DNA of 64,000 bases from an uncultured Bacteroidales bacterium (GTDB lineage: Bacteria > Bacteroidota > Bacteroidia > Bacteroidales > FEN-979): NCBI GenBank assembly GCA_903945175.1, contig CAJAUM010000110.1, positions 62,001 to 126,000 on the forward strand, read 5' to 3'. Of the stretch, positions 34,085 through 42,759 are shown piece by piece. The stretch's first letter is position 1. The number at the start of each line of letters is the position of its first letter. Below the pieces are notes generated by a model that saw only the letters and a program-made list of their open reading frames with translations, had not been told where the DNA came from and searched no databases. The position numbers and the translations under genes are program-made.

Positions 34085-36939
34085 GCCGTGCAGGTAAGGT
34101 TTCTGTCTCCGAACGCATCATCAATCCTCGTCACGGTAGGCCAGTACTTATCCTCCATTAAGGAGGCAACAGGGAAGGCCGCTTTTTGTCTTGAATAGGG
34201 GAGGTTCCATTCATCGGCCGAAACCATTTGCACTGTGTGTGGGGCCTTCATGATCACATTGATCGTTTTATCGGCTTTACCTGATGCGATTTCATCAATT
34301 TCTGCCTTGATCATCACCATGGCTTCAATAAACCGGTTAAGTTCAGAGTAGGGTTCGCTCTCCGTGGGTTCAACCATCAAAGTGCCGTGCACAGGGAATG
34401 CAACGGTGGGAGCATGGAAACCATAATCCATCAGCCGCTTGGCAATGTCAATGGCCCCGATGCCTGTTTGCCTGCTTATGGTATTGCAGTCAACGATCAT
34501 TTCGTGGGCACAACGGCCATTCTTTCCTGAATATAGAATCGGGTAATAGGGCTCAAGGCATGATTTGATGTAGTTGGCATTCAGAATGGCCATTTTTGTT
34601 GCTTCCGTAAGTCCGCCACCACCCATCAGTTTAATGTAGGCATATGAAATGGTCAGGATAAGCGCACTTCCGTATGGCGCTGATGCAACTGCTGTAATCC
34701 CTTCCTGGCCTCCGGTTTCAACACAGACATGCTTTGGGAGATAGGGGGAAAGATGCCTGGCAACAGCGATGGGTCCTTCGCCTGGTCCACCGCCGCCATG
34801 AGGAATGGCAAAAGTTTTGTGCAGGTTCAGGTGACACACATCCGCATGGATCATTCCTGGATTGGTCAATCCAACCTGTGCATTCATATTTGCGCCATCC
34901 ATGTAAACCTGTCCACCGTTGTCATGAATGATCCGGATGATGTCAAGTATCTCTTCCTCGAACACCCCATGTGTTGATGGATAGGTTACCATCAATGTGG
35001 ATAGGGTATCCTTGTATTGAAATGCTTTTTCGCGAAGGTCATTAAGGTCAATGTTCCCCTTCTCATCACATTTAACAACTATAACCTTCATCCCCGCCAT
35101 CGCGGCACTGGCAGGATTGGTTCCGTGTGCCGATGAAGGAATGATACAGACATCGCGGTGTCCCTGCCCCTGGGCGATATGGTATTGCCGTATGACCATC
35201 AAACCTGCATATTCTCCGGCAGCCCCTGAATTTGGCATGAATGATACAGCGTCAAATCCGGTGATGATCGCCAGGTCCTTCGAAAGTTCCGAGATCAGCA
35301 ACTGGTACCCTTCAGCCTGGTCTTTTGGAACAAATGGATGGATACCACCAAATTCCGGGTAGCTGAGTGCAAACAATTCAGAAGCGGCATTCAGCTTCAT
35401 GGTGCATGAACCAAGCGGAATCATGGAGCGGTTCAGCGAAAGATCCTTGATTTCCAGCTTCTTGATGTAACGCATCATCTCTGTTTCAGAATGATAGCTG
35501 TTGAAAACCTTTTGTGAAAGATAGTCCGATGTCCGTGTCAGTGTGGAAGGGATCGTTGCAATCATTTCACACTCCTTGGGGTTGCACACGAATTCAACAT
35601 AAGATTTTCCATTCACCCTGGCAAAGATTCCAACGAGTTTGTTGATATCAGAAAGGGAAGTGGTTTCATCAATGCTGACACCGATGTGTTTTTCGTCAAT
35701 GTAACGGAGGTTCATCTGGCTTTCCAATGCGGCCGTGCGTATTGGCTCCGCTGAAACGCCCTCGGGCAGTTCGATAAAAACAGTATCGAAAAAATAATCG
35801 TTCAATTGTTTGTACCCGTATTTCTGAACTTCCTGCGATAGCACCCCTGCAAGTATGTTAATATGACGGGCAATCTGGCGTAATCCCTTTGGCCCGTGAT
35901 AAACGCCATACATGCCTGCCATCACAGCCAGAAGAACCTGGGATGTACAAATGTTGGAGGTGGCCTTCTCACGTTTGATGTGTTGTTCCCGCGTCTGGAG
36001 GGCCATGCGTAAAGCCCTGTTGCCGTTGGCATCAACCGATACGCCGATGATCCGGCCAGGCATCTGACGTTTGTATTCATCGCGGGTGGCAAAAAATGCC
36101 GCATGCGGACCGCCATAACCCATCGGAATCCCGAAACGCTGGGTAGAGCCAAATACGATGTCGGCACCCCATTCCCCTGGAGGAGTAAGCAAGGTTAAAC
36201 TTAAGAGATCAGCAGCAACAGCAACCATCGCACCTGCATCATGTGCCTTTTGAACGATGGAAGAATAATCACACACCGCACCATGCTGGTTCGGGTATTG
36301 TATCACGCAGCCAAAAACCAAATCATTGAAATTGAACCTATTCTGCTGTCCGATGATCAGCTCAATTCCCAGAGGAATGGCACGTGTACGGATTACATCG
36401 ATCGATTGGGGAAAGAGGTTTTCGGAAACGAAGAATTGGTTAGCACCTCGCTTAACTGCATCGCGCGACCGACTGTTGAAAAGCATGATCATAGCCTCTG
36501 AGGCCGCCGTGCCTTCGTCAAGCAACGATGCATTGGCGATGGGCATGGCCGTCAGGTCACAAATCATGGTCTGGAAATTAAGTAAAGCCTCGAGTCTCCC
36601 TTGTGAAATCTCTGCCTGGTATGGAGTGTAGGCCGTGTACCATCCCGGGTTTTCAAGGATGTTCCGCAGGATGACCGCAGGAACAATGGTATCATAGTAT
36701 CCCAGTCCGATAAAACTTTTATATAATTTGTTTTTTGCCCCGAGGGATTTGATATGGTTGAGATATTGGTATTCATTCATCCCATTCGGAAGATTTAACG
36801 GTTCCTTCATCCGGATGGAGGATGGAACCGTTTGATCTATAAGTTGATCGATGGAGCGAACACCGACTTTTTCAAGCATCTTGGTAATCTCATCGCCGAA
36901 TGGCCCGTTGTGTCTTCTTGCAAAGTTGTTGACGATCAT
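34081..36939 (-). CDS. gcvP: Glycine dehydrogenase (decarboxylating), P-protein
   Basis: The PLP-dependent first step of the glycine cleavage system. The full-length 952-residue protein carries both homologous halves. The PLP lysine is in NLHKTFAIPHGGGGPG in the C-terminal half; other conserved segments are FIGLGYYDT near the start and SCTMKLNAASE at mid-length. It is the fused form rather than the split GcvPA/GcvPB form. The T, H and L partners are not adjacent, though lpdA at 30.2-31.6 kb could supply the L protein. It starts 35 bases after the pyrophosphatase gene on the same strand. Confidence 0.97.
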   Translation of the reverse strand: MIVNNFARRHNGPFGDEITKMLEKVGVRSIDQLIDQTVPSSIRMKEPLNLPNGMNEYQYLNHIKSLGAKNKLYKSFIGLGYYDTIVPAVILRNILENPGWYTAYTPYQAEISQGRLEALLNFQTMICDLTAMPIANASLLDEGTAASEAMIMLFNSRSRDAVKRGANQFFVSENLFPQSIDVIRTRAIPLGIELIIGQQNRFNFNDLVFGCVIQYPNQHGAVCDYSSIVQKAHDAGAMVAVAADLLSLTLLTPPGEWGADIVFGSTQRFGIPMGYGGPHAAFFATRDEYKRQMPGRIIGVSVDANGNRALRMALQTREQHIKREKATSNICTSQVLLAVMAGMYGVYHGPKGLRQIARHINILAGVLSQEVQKYGYKQLNDYFFDTVFIELPEGVSAEPIRTAALESQMNLRYIDEKHIGVSIDETTSLSDINKLVGIFARVNGKSYVEFVCNPKECEMIATIPSTLTRTSDYLSQKVFNSYHSETEMMRYIKKLEIKDLSLNRSMIPLGSCTMKLNAASELFALSYPEFGGIHPFVPKDQAEGYQLLISELSKDLAIITGFDAVSFMPNSGAAGEYAGLMVIRQYHIAQGQGHRDVCIIPSSAHGTNPASAAMAGMKVIVVKCDEKGNIDLNDLREKAFQYKDTLSTLMVTYPSTHGVFEEEILDIIRIIHDNGGQVYMDGANMNAQVGLTNPGMIHADVCHLNLHKTFAIPHGGGGPGEGPIAVARHLSPYLPKHVCVETGGQEGITAVASAPYGSALILTISYAYIKLMGGGGLTEATKMAILNANYIKSCLEPYYPILYSGKNGRCAHEMIVDCNTISRQTGIGAIDIAKRLMDYGFHAPTVAFPVHGTLMVEPTESEPYSELNRFIEAMVMIKAEIDEIASGKADKTINVIMKAPHTVQMVSADEWNLPYSRQKAAFPVASLMEDKYWPTVTRIDDAFGDRNLTCTA

Positions 36940-36974
36940 ATGGAAGGAGTTTGAGGACTACAAGTAGTTGAAAG

Positions 36975-39395
36975 TTAGTCTTTAATACGCATTTTGTAAA
37001 ATGAACGGTAAACAAAATACAAGGCAATCGCAAAAAATGCCATACCAATATAATGAGCCACCGGCCTGAAATGAACTGATAACGCAATTTCCATGGCCAG
37101 CAATCCGAATAAGGTGGTAAACTTGATAATAGGATTCATGGCAACAGATGAAGTGTCTTTGAATGGATCACCCACAGTATCGCCAACAACGGATGCTGCA
37201 TGAAGATCAGTTCCTTTTTCTTTCATGTCAACTTCAATGACCTTTTTTGCATTGTCCCATGCACCGCCGGCATTGGCCATAAAAATGGCCTGGTATAAGC
37301 CGAAAAATGCAATCGAAATAAGGTAACTGACAAAAAGAGAAACGGGCAATGCGAAATTCAGTTTCTCTTCTCCTGTCATTGATTCTGTCAATCCAGTAGG
37401 AGAGGAGAGAAAAGCAAAAGCCAGTGCAAAAGAGAAGATGGCTATGAAGATATTTAACATGCCTTTCTGCGCGTAAAGCGTACATATTTTAACCACCTCT
37501 TTGGATTTGGCCGTGTCAGCTTTTTTGGGCGCATCCGGGTCGAGATTGATATTGTTCTTGATATAGGCAACTGCCCTGCTTGCACCGGTAGTCACAGCCT
37601 GTATGGATGCCCCGCTGAACCAGTAGATTACAGCGCCTCCCAATAAAAATCCCAGGATTGTATATGGATTCAGTAAGTTCAGAACCTGTTCCGGTTCGAT
37701 GCCCAGTGATTTTTTGATAACCAGAATCAGCGAAAAGATCATGGTCGTCGCACCAACCACTGCTGTACCGATCAGAACCGGCTTTGCTGTTGCTTTAAAT
37801 GTATTCCCGGCACCATCATTGGCCTCAAGGTAATGCTTTGATTTCTCAAAATCAGGTTTAAAACCAAAATCTTTTTCTATTTCAGCAGAAATACCTGGAA
37901 TTTCCTCAATCAGCGACAGCTCATAAATGGATTGTGCGTTATCGGTGACCGGGCCATAACTGTCAACAGCAATCGTCACAGGCCCCATGCCCAACATACC
38001 GAATGCAACCAGTCCGAACGCAAAAATTGATGGATAGATCATGAAGTTGCTTAACCCGAATGTACTTGCAAAGTAAGCAATGAACATAAGCAGGAAAAAG
38101 ACCATTCCTTGCCAGAAAGCGCTGAAATTTCCAGCAACAAGCCCTGATAAGATATTGAGCGAAGCGCCACCTTCCTGCGATGCGACAACCACTTCGTTGA
38201 CATGGGTCGATTTTGGACTGGTAAAAAGTTTTGTAAACTCAGGGATCAAAGCAGCCCCAAGTGTTCCTGCACTGATGATTACCGAAAGCGTAATCCATAA
38301 ATCATGAGGAAGATCACTGATGGTCATGTAGCTGATAACAAAAGTCACAGCAATCGAAAGAATTGAAGTGATCCAGACCAGAGAGGTCAGCGGTTTTTCG
38401 AAATCGAGGTCATCAACATGGCTGTATCTTGCCTTACTAATGGCGCCATTGATCCAAAATGAAACGATGGAGGTGATGATCATGAAAATCCGCATCACAA
38501 AAATCCAGGTGAGTAGTTGAACCTGAATGGCAGGATCGGCCACTGCAAGTACGATGAATGAGATCAAGGCAACACCGGTAACCCCGTATGTTTCAAAACC
38601 ATCAGCCGTTGGGCCAACACTGTCACCCGCATTGTCGCCTACGCAATCGGCAATCGTGCCAGGGTTTCTGGGGTCATCCTCTCCGATTTTGAAAATCACC
38701 TTCATCAGGTCAGAACCAATATCAGCGATTTTTGTGAAGATACCACCTGCAATTCTCAAAGCGGAAGCACCAAGTGATTCACCAATGGCAAATCCGATAA
38801 AACTTGCACCGGCATATTCCCCAGGTACAAACATTAAAATGATCAACATCATGATTAACTCCAGTGAAATAAGCACAACGCCAATGCTCATGCCGGCGTT
38901 AAGCGGAATTGTCAGAAGTTTGATCGGCTTCCTCTCCAGAGATGCAAAAGCCATTCTTGAATTGGCCAGGGTGTTCATCCTGATGCCAAACCAGGCAACA
39001 CTATATGAACCCAGAATCCCGATAACCGTCCAGCCCAGAATCATCAAAACACCACCAACACCAAAAGCGGCATCTGAAAGCCATCCGAAATAAAAAGCAA
39101 CAGCGGAGCCAATAAAAACAAAAAGGATTACTAAAAATTTTCCTTGTTGAATAAGATAGGTCTTCGCTGTTTCAAAAATCACCTGCGCGACATCCAGCAT
39201 TGATTTATGTGCAGTGATTTTTTTTACTTGAAGAAATTGGAAAAATCCAAAAAATAAACCTGCGATCGTGATGAGAAAACCCCAGTAAAGGAGCGTTTGA
39301 TCTTTAATCCCGTCAGGAATAACAAGATTTGCTTCGCCTGCCAGTGTCAGAAATGGCAATAGCAAAGCGGAGAGAAGCGTAATGGCTCTTTTCAT
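36975..39395 (-). CDS. hppA: Membrane-bound proton-pumping pyrophosphatase, divergent type
   Basis: Hydrolyses pyrophosphate and pumps H+ (possibly Na+) across the inner membrane. The 806-residue protein has about 16 hydrophobic helices. Pyrophosphate and Mg2+ ligands are conserved: DIGSDL, EDDPRNPGTIADCVGDNAGD (from Glu235), and the C-terminal NAGGAWDNAKK and GDTVGDPFKDTS. Several motifs depart from the usual form, for example VGPTADGFETYG instead of the canonical CAGMAADLFE. The site that tells K+-dependent from K+-independent enzymes reads GNTFK, with Lys534 where K+-independent enzymes have lysine. This points to a K+-independent, probably H+-pumping enzyme of the divergent group known from some bacteria; ion choice is inference. 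Confidence 0.93.
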   Translation of the reverse strand: MKRAITLLSALLLPFLTLAGEANLVIPDGIKDQTLLYWGFLITIAGLFFGFFQFLQVKKITAHKSMLDVAQVIFETAKTYLIQQGKFLVILFVFIGSAVAFYFGWLSDAAFGVGGVLMILGWTVIGILGSYSVAWFGIRMNTLANSRMAFASLERKPIKLLTIPLNAGMSIGVVLISLELIMMLIILMFVPGEYAGASFIGFAIGESLGASALRIAGGIFTKIADIGSDLMKVIFKIGEDDPRNPGTIADCVGDNAGDSVGPTADGFETYGVTGVALISFIVLAVADPAIQVQLLTWIFVMRIFMIITSIVSFWINGAISKARYSHVDDLDFEKPLTSLVWITSILSIAVTFVISYMTISDLPHDLWITLSVIISAGTLGAALIPEFTKLFTSPKSTHVNEVVVASQEGGASLNILSGLVAGNFSAFWQGMVFFLLMFIAYFASTFGLSNFMIYPSIFAFGLVAFGMLGMGPVTIAVDSYGPVTDNAQSIYELSLIEEIPGISAEIEKDFGFKPDFEKSKHYLEANDGAGNTFKATAKPVLIGTAVVGATTMIFSLILVIKKSLGIEPEQVLNLLNPYTILGFLLGGAVIYWFSGASIQAVTTGASRAVAYIKNNINLDPDAPKKADTAKSKEVVKICTLYAQKGMLNIFIAIFSFALAFAFLSSPTGLTESMTGEEKLNFALPVSLFVSYLISIAFFGLYQAIFMANAGGAWDNAKKVIEVDMKEKGTDLHAASVVGDTVGDPFKDTSSVAMNPIIKFTTLFGLLAMEIALSVHFRPVAHYIGMAFFAIALYFVYRSFYKMRIKD

Positions 39396-39425
39396 ATGTA
39401 CCTATTTAATTATTTAGTGTGTTCA

Positions 39426-39433
39426 CAAAAATA
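39426..39433 (-). promoter_or_regulatory. Bacteroidota -7 element upstream of hppA
   Basis: The minus strand reads TATTTTTG, matching TAnnTTTG, 30 bases before the hppA ATG at 39395. No clear -33 box. It is arranged back to back with the promoter at 39472-39503. Confidence 0.55.
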
Positions 39434-39471
39434 GGAAGAATTTCGACAATTCATAGAATTTTTCCACATGT

Positions 39472-39503
39472 TTTGTCCATTCGGGAAAATTCCCGTAGGT
39501 TTG
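39472..39503 (+). promoter_or_regulatory. Bacteroidota -33/-7 promoter with an inverted repeat in its spacer
   Basis: TTTG (39472-39475) and TAGGTTTG (39496-39503) are separated by 20 bases, a full match to the Bacteroidota promoter. The spacer contains CGGGAA-AA-TTCCCG (39482-39495), a 6-base inverted repeat ending directly against the -7 element, placed where a repressor would block polymerase. It drives the DUF151 gene starting 26 bases downstream. Confidence 0.7.
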
Positions 39504-39529
39504 TATGGAGTAAAATGCGATAGAAACAG

Positions 39530-40114
39530 GTGGAAAAAATCAGGTTGGATATCATTGGAATGTCATATAGCCAGTCACAAAGCGGGGCATACGCGCTCAT
39601 ACTTGGCGAACATGGCGGGAAACGTCGTTTACCTATAATTATCGGAGGATTTGAAGCTCAGGCCATCGCAATTGAACTCGAAAAAATCAGAACACCACGC
39701 CCATTGACACATGATCTATTTAAATCATTCGCTGACGTTTATCACATTGAAATATCAGAAGTGGTGATCAACAAATTCAGCGAAGGCGTTTTTTATGCCA
39801 AATTAGTTTGTACCGACGGTAAAGAGGAGCAGGAGGTCGATTCCCGTACTTCTGACGCAATCGCATTGGCGCTGCGGTTTAATTGTCCGATATTCACCTA
39901 TGAAAGTATAATGGTTGCTGCCGGTATTTTGATGGAAGAAGAGTCTGAATTGTTGAAAACGGAGGAACTAAAACCAGAAAATGAACCTGCAGAAGCGGTT
40001 AATTATATTGATGCTGAAACATCCGACCTTAGGCAAATGCTTCAACAAGCCATTGAAAATGAAGAATATGAAAAAGCATCGAAAATCCGGGACGAATTGA
40101 ATAAACGCAAATAA
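39530..40114 (+). CDS. Bifunctional-nuclease (DUF151) protein with C-terminal UVR motif
   Basis: A 194-residue cytosolic protein. Residues about 1-135 match the DUF151/BFN domain (GEHGGKRRLPIIIGGFEAQAIAIELE, RTPRPLTHDLF, DSRTSDAIALALRFNCPIF), reported in a few organisms to have DNase/RNase activity. After a linker rich in Glu and Pro, the last 35 residues (LRQMLQQAIENEEYEKASKIRDELN) form a UVR motif like that joining UvrB to UvrC. The start is GTG at 39530: the in-frame ATG at 39515 runs into a stop two codons later. A strong promoter lies just upstream. Next gene is 41 bases away. Confidence 0.9.
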   Translation: MEKIRLDIIGMSYSQSQSGAYALILGEHGGKRRLPIIIGGFEAQAIAIELEKIRTPRPLTHDLFKSFADVYHIEISEVVINKFSEGVFYAKLVCTDGKEEQEVDSRTSDAIALALRFNCPIFTYESIMVAAGILMEEESELLKTEELKPENEPAEAVNYIDAETSDLRQMLQQAIENEEYEKASKIRDELNKRK

Positions 40115-40155
40115 CCTTTCACATTTCTTATTTCACTTTTCTAAATCAGCTGCTC

Positions 40156-41409
40156 ATGGCAATTAAGCAACGACTAATTCTCTTGAATTTTTTACAGTTT
40201 TTTATTTGGGGATCCTGGCTGCTGACGGTAGGTAAATACTGCGATAATACGATGCACTGGTCTTATACTGAGTTCGGCGCCATCTTTTCAACCATGGGTA
40301 TCGCATCCCTGGTTATGCCGGCCATCGCAGGTATTATTGCCGATCGCTGGATTAACGCAGAACGACTTTATGGGATATTCCACATCATAGCCGCTGTAAT
40401 CCTTTTTTCGGTTCCTGTCATTAAGGACCCCACCGTCATGTTCTGGGTTATGTTGCTGAACATGATGTTTTACATGCCAACTATTTCGTTGTCAATAACG
40501 GTGGCCTATACCTCCCTTGAAGGAAGAAAATTGGATATTATTAAACATTATCCCCCTATTCGAGTTTGGGGAACCATTGGTTTTATTGTTGCACTTTGGA
40601 TTATTAGCCTTACAGGATTGGGCGCATTGGCTTCACAGTTTTATGTTGCCTCCGCAGCATCACTGGTGCTCGGATTATACGCCTTTACCTTACCTAAATG
40701 TCCACCCTTGGGAAAAGGCCATAAGAGCTCGTTCGTTGAATCCCTTGGATTAAATGCCTTTTCCCTTTTTAAAAATTTCAAAATGGCCCTGTTTTTTATT
40801 TTTGCAATGCTATTAGGGGCCTCACTCCAGCTGACAAATGCATATGGTGCGAATTTCCTCGATGATTTTGCACGCATTGACCTATACAAGGACTTGGTTT
40901 CTGTAAAATATCCTGAAATTATTATGTCGATCTCCCAAATATCGGAAACCCTGTTTATTTTAACCATTCCATTCTTTATGAAACGATTCGGCATAAAGAA
41001 GGTGATGCTCTTCAGTATGATCGCATGGGTGCTCAGATTTGGCCTTTTTGCTTTTGGTAATCCTTCTGAGGGACTCTGGATGATCGTGCTTTCATGCATT
41101 ATCTATGGAATGGCCTTCGATTTCTTCAATATCTCAGGTTCCCTTTTTGTGGAAACGCAGAGTAAGCCTGAAACCAAAGCCAGCGCCCAGGGGTTGTTTA
41201 TGATGATGACAAATGGTTTTGGCGCCATCCTTGGAAGCATTCTCAGCGGAATTATTATCGAAGGATATTTCAGGCATGACGGCATCAGCGACTGGAAAGG
41301 AATATGGCTTACATTTGCAATCTATTCCTTGGTTGTTGCAGTGGCATTCGCCCTCTTATTCCGACACAAACACGACAAGAACATCGTTGCATCGACGGCC
41401 AAACACTGA
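40156..41409 (+). CDS. Nucleoside:H+ symporter family MFS transporter
   Basis: An inner-membrane carrier of 417 residues with about 12 hydrophobic helices. The start LLNFLQFFIWGSWLLTVGKY and the middle segment VRVWGTIGFI-like (PPIRVWGTIGFIVALW) match the NupG/XapB nucleoside symporter family of the major facilitator superfamily. It lies directly before thyA and folA on the same strand (39-base gap), so salvage of nucleosides for thymidylate or purine metabolism is a sensible role. Purine nucleoside phosphorylase is encoded 6 kb away. Substrate is inferred. Confidence 0.88.
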   Translation: MAIKQRLILLNFLQFFIWGSWLLTVGKYCDNTMHWSYTEFGAIFSTMGIASLVMPAIAGIIADRWINAERLYGIFHIIAAVILFSVPVIKDPTVMFWVMLLNMMFYMPTISLSITVAYTSLEGRKLDIIKHYPPIRVWGTIGFIVALWIISLTGLGALASQFYVASAASLVLGLYAFTLPKCPPLGKGHKSSFVESLGLNAFSLFKNFKMALFFIFAMLLGASLQLTNAYGANFLDDFARIDLYKDLVSVKYPEIIMSISQISETLFILTIPFFMKRFGIKKVMLFSMIAWVLRFGLFAFGNPSEGLWMIVLSCIIYGMAFDFFNISGSLFVETQSKPETKASAQGLFMMMTNGFGAILGSILSGIIIEGYFRHDGISDWKGIWLTFAIYSLVVAVAFALLFRHKHDKNIVASTAKH

Positions 41410-41448
41410 TTTGTTTAATTTCGCTATTTCGCCACCTCGCTTTTAAAT

Positions 41449-42243
41449 ATGAAACAATACCTCTCCCTTCTCGAACATGTCCTGGCTACCGGGATTGAAA
41501 AACAGGACCGGACTGGTACAGGCACACGAAGCGTTTTTGGATATCAGATGCGGTTTGATTTACGGGAGAATTTTCCATTGATGACTACGAAAAAGCTTCA
41601 TCTTCGTTCAATTCTGCATGAGTTGCTTTGGTTTCTCCAGGGTGCCACCAATGTTCAATATCTGACCGAAAACAAGGTGACCATTTGGAATGAATGGGCT
41701 GATGCCCAGGGGGATCTTGGTCCGGTCTATGGTTACCAATGGCGTTCCTGGCCTAAGCCGGATGGCTCTCATGCTGATCAGATCCGCCAGGTTGCTGAAT
41801 CGATCCGTAACAATCCTGATTCACGCAGACATATTGTAAGTGCATGGAATGTTGGGTATTTGGACCAAATGGCGTTACCCCCTTGTCATTTACTGTTCCA
41901 GTTTTATGTGGCCAATGGGGAACTTTCGTGCCAGATGTACCAGCGTAGTTGCGATATTTTTCTTGGTGTTCCCTTCAACATTGCATCCTATGCTTTACTC
42001 ACCATGATGATGGCCCAGGCTACAGGACTGAAACCCGGCGAATTCATTCATACCCTTGGAGATGCCCATATTTATCTGAATCATTTGGATCAGGTAAAGC
42101 TGCAGCTGACCCGTGAACCTTTGCCTCCGCCTCAAATGGTTATCAATCCTGAAGTGAATGACATCGATGGATTCCGGTTTGAAGATTTTCAATTGATCAA
42201 TTACCAATCACACCCGCACATCAAAGGGGATATCGCAGTTTAA
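41449..42243 (+). CDS. thyA: Thymidylate synthase
   Basis: Methylates dUMP to dTMP using methylenetetrahydrofolate. The 264-residue protein has the same length as E. coli ThyA, and the catalytic cysteine is at position 146 ([13 protein letters not shown]). Other conserved parts: [10 protein letters not shown] near the start, [27 protein letters not shown] and the final [10 protein letters not shown]. Ten bases separate it from folA, the usual pairing because ThyA makes dihydrofolate that DHFR must recycle. Confidence 0.98.
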   Translation: MKQYLSLLEHVLATGIEKQDRTGTGTRSVFGYQMRFDLRENFPLMTTKKLHLRSILHELLWFLQGATNVQYLTENKVTIWNEWADAQGDLGPVYGYQWRSWPKPDGSHADQIRQVAESIRNNPDSRRHIVSAWNVGYLDQMALPPCHLLFQFYVANGELSCQMYQRSCDIFLGVPFNIASYALLTMMMAQATGLKPGEFIHTLGDAHIYLNHLDQVKLQLTREPLPPPQMVINPEVNDIDGFRFEDFQLINYQSHPHIKGDIAV

Positions 42244-42253
42244 AATACAGAGG

Positions 42254-42742
42254 ATGATTTCAATCATTGTCGCCATAGCCGAAAACAGGGGCATTGGCAA
42301 AAATAATGACCTGCTCTGGCACATTGCAGAGGATTTGAAAAGATTCAAACGCATAACCAGTGGACATCCCGTGATCATGGGAAAACGCACCTTTGAGTCT
42401 CTGCCGCGTCGGCCCTTACCCAACCGCAGAAATATTGTGATTACCGATATTCCGGGTGAACAAATTGATGGTTGCGAAATGGCCTATTCAATCGAAGGGG
42501 CCGTTGCAAAATGCAATCCTGCAGAAGAAAATTTCATCATCGGTGGCGCCTCGGTCTACCGTCAATTCCTGCCCATCGCCGATCGGCTTTATCTTACGAT
42601 GGTGCATAAGTCATTCGACGCCGATGTCTTTTTTCCCGACATCGATTTTTCTTTATGGAGCCTTACCACCAGGGAAGATTTTCCAGCGGATGAACTCAAT
42701 GATTTCTCCTACTCCAATGAAATTTATGACAGAAAGCAATAG
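42254..42742 (+). CDS. folA: Dihydrofolate reductase
   Basis: Reduces dihydrofolate with NADPH. The 162-residue protein shows VAIAENRGIGKNNDLLWHIAEDLKRFK with the active-site acid, GHPVIMGKRTFESLP for cofactor binding, and FIIGGASVYRQFLP. Length and motifs are standard. It is the last gene of the plus-strand run and ends 17 bases before the convergent gene at 42760. Confidence 0.97.
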   Translation: MISIIVAIAENRGIGKNNDLLWHIAEDLKRFKRITSGHPVIMGKRTFESLPRRPLPNRRNIVITDIPGEQIDGCEMAYSIEGAVAKCNPAEENFIIGGASVYRQFLPIADRLYLTMVHKSFDADVFFPDIDFSLWSLTTREDFPADELNDFSYSNEIYDRKQ

Positions 42743-42759
42743 TCCTTGCTATTATTAGC

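Noticed and set aside
38527..39093. Open frame of about 188 codons opposite the pyrophosphatase gene
   Set aside because: Ser/Pro/Ile-rich antisense shadow of membrane-protein codons; no start or family support.
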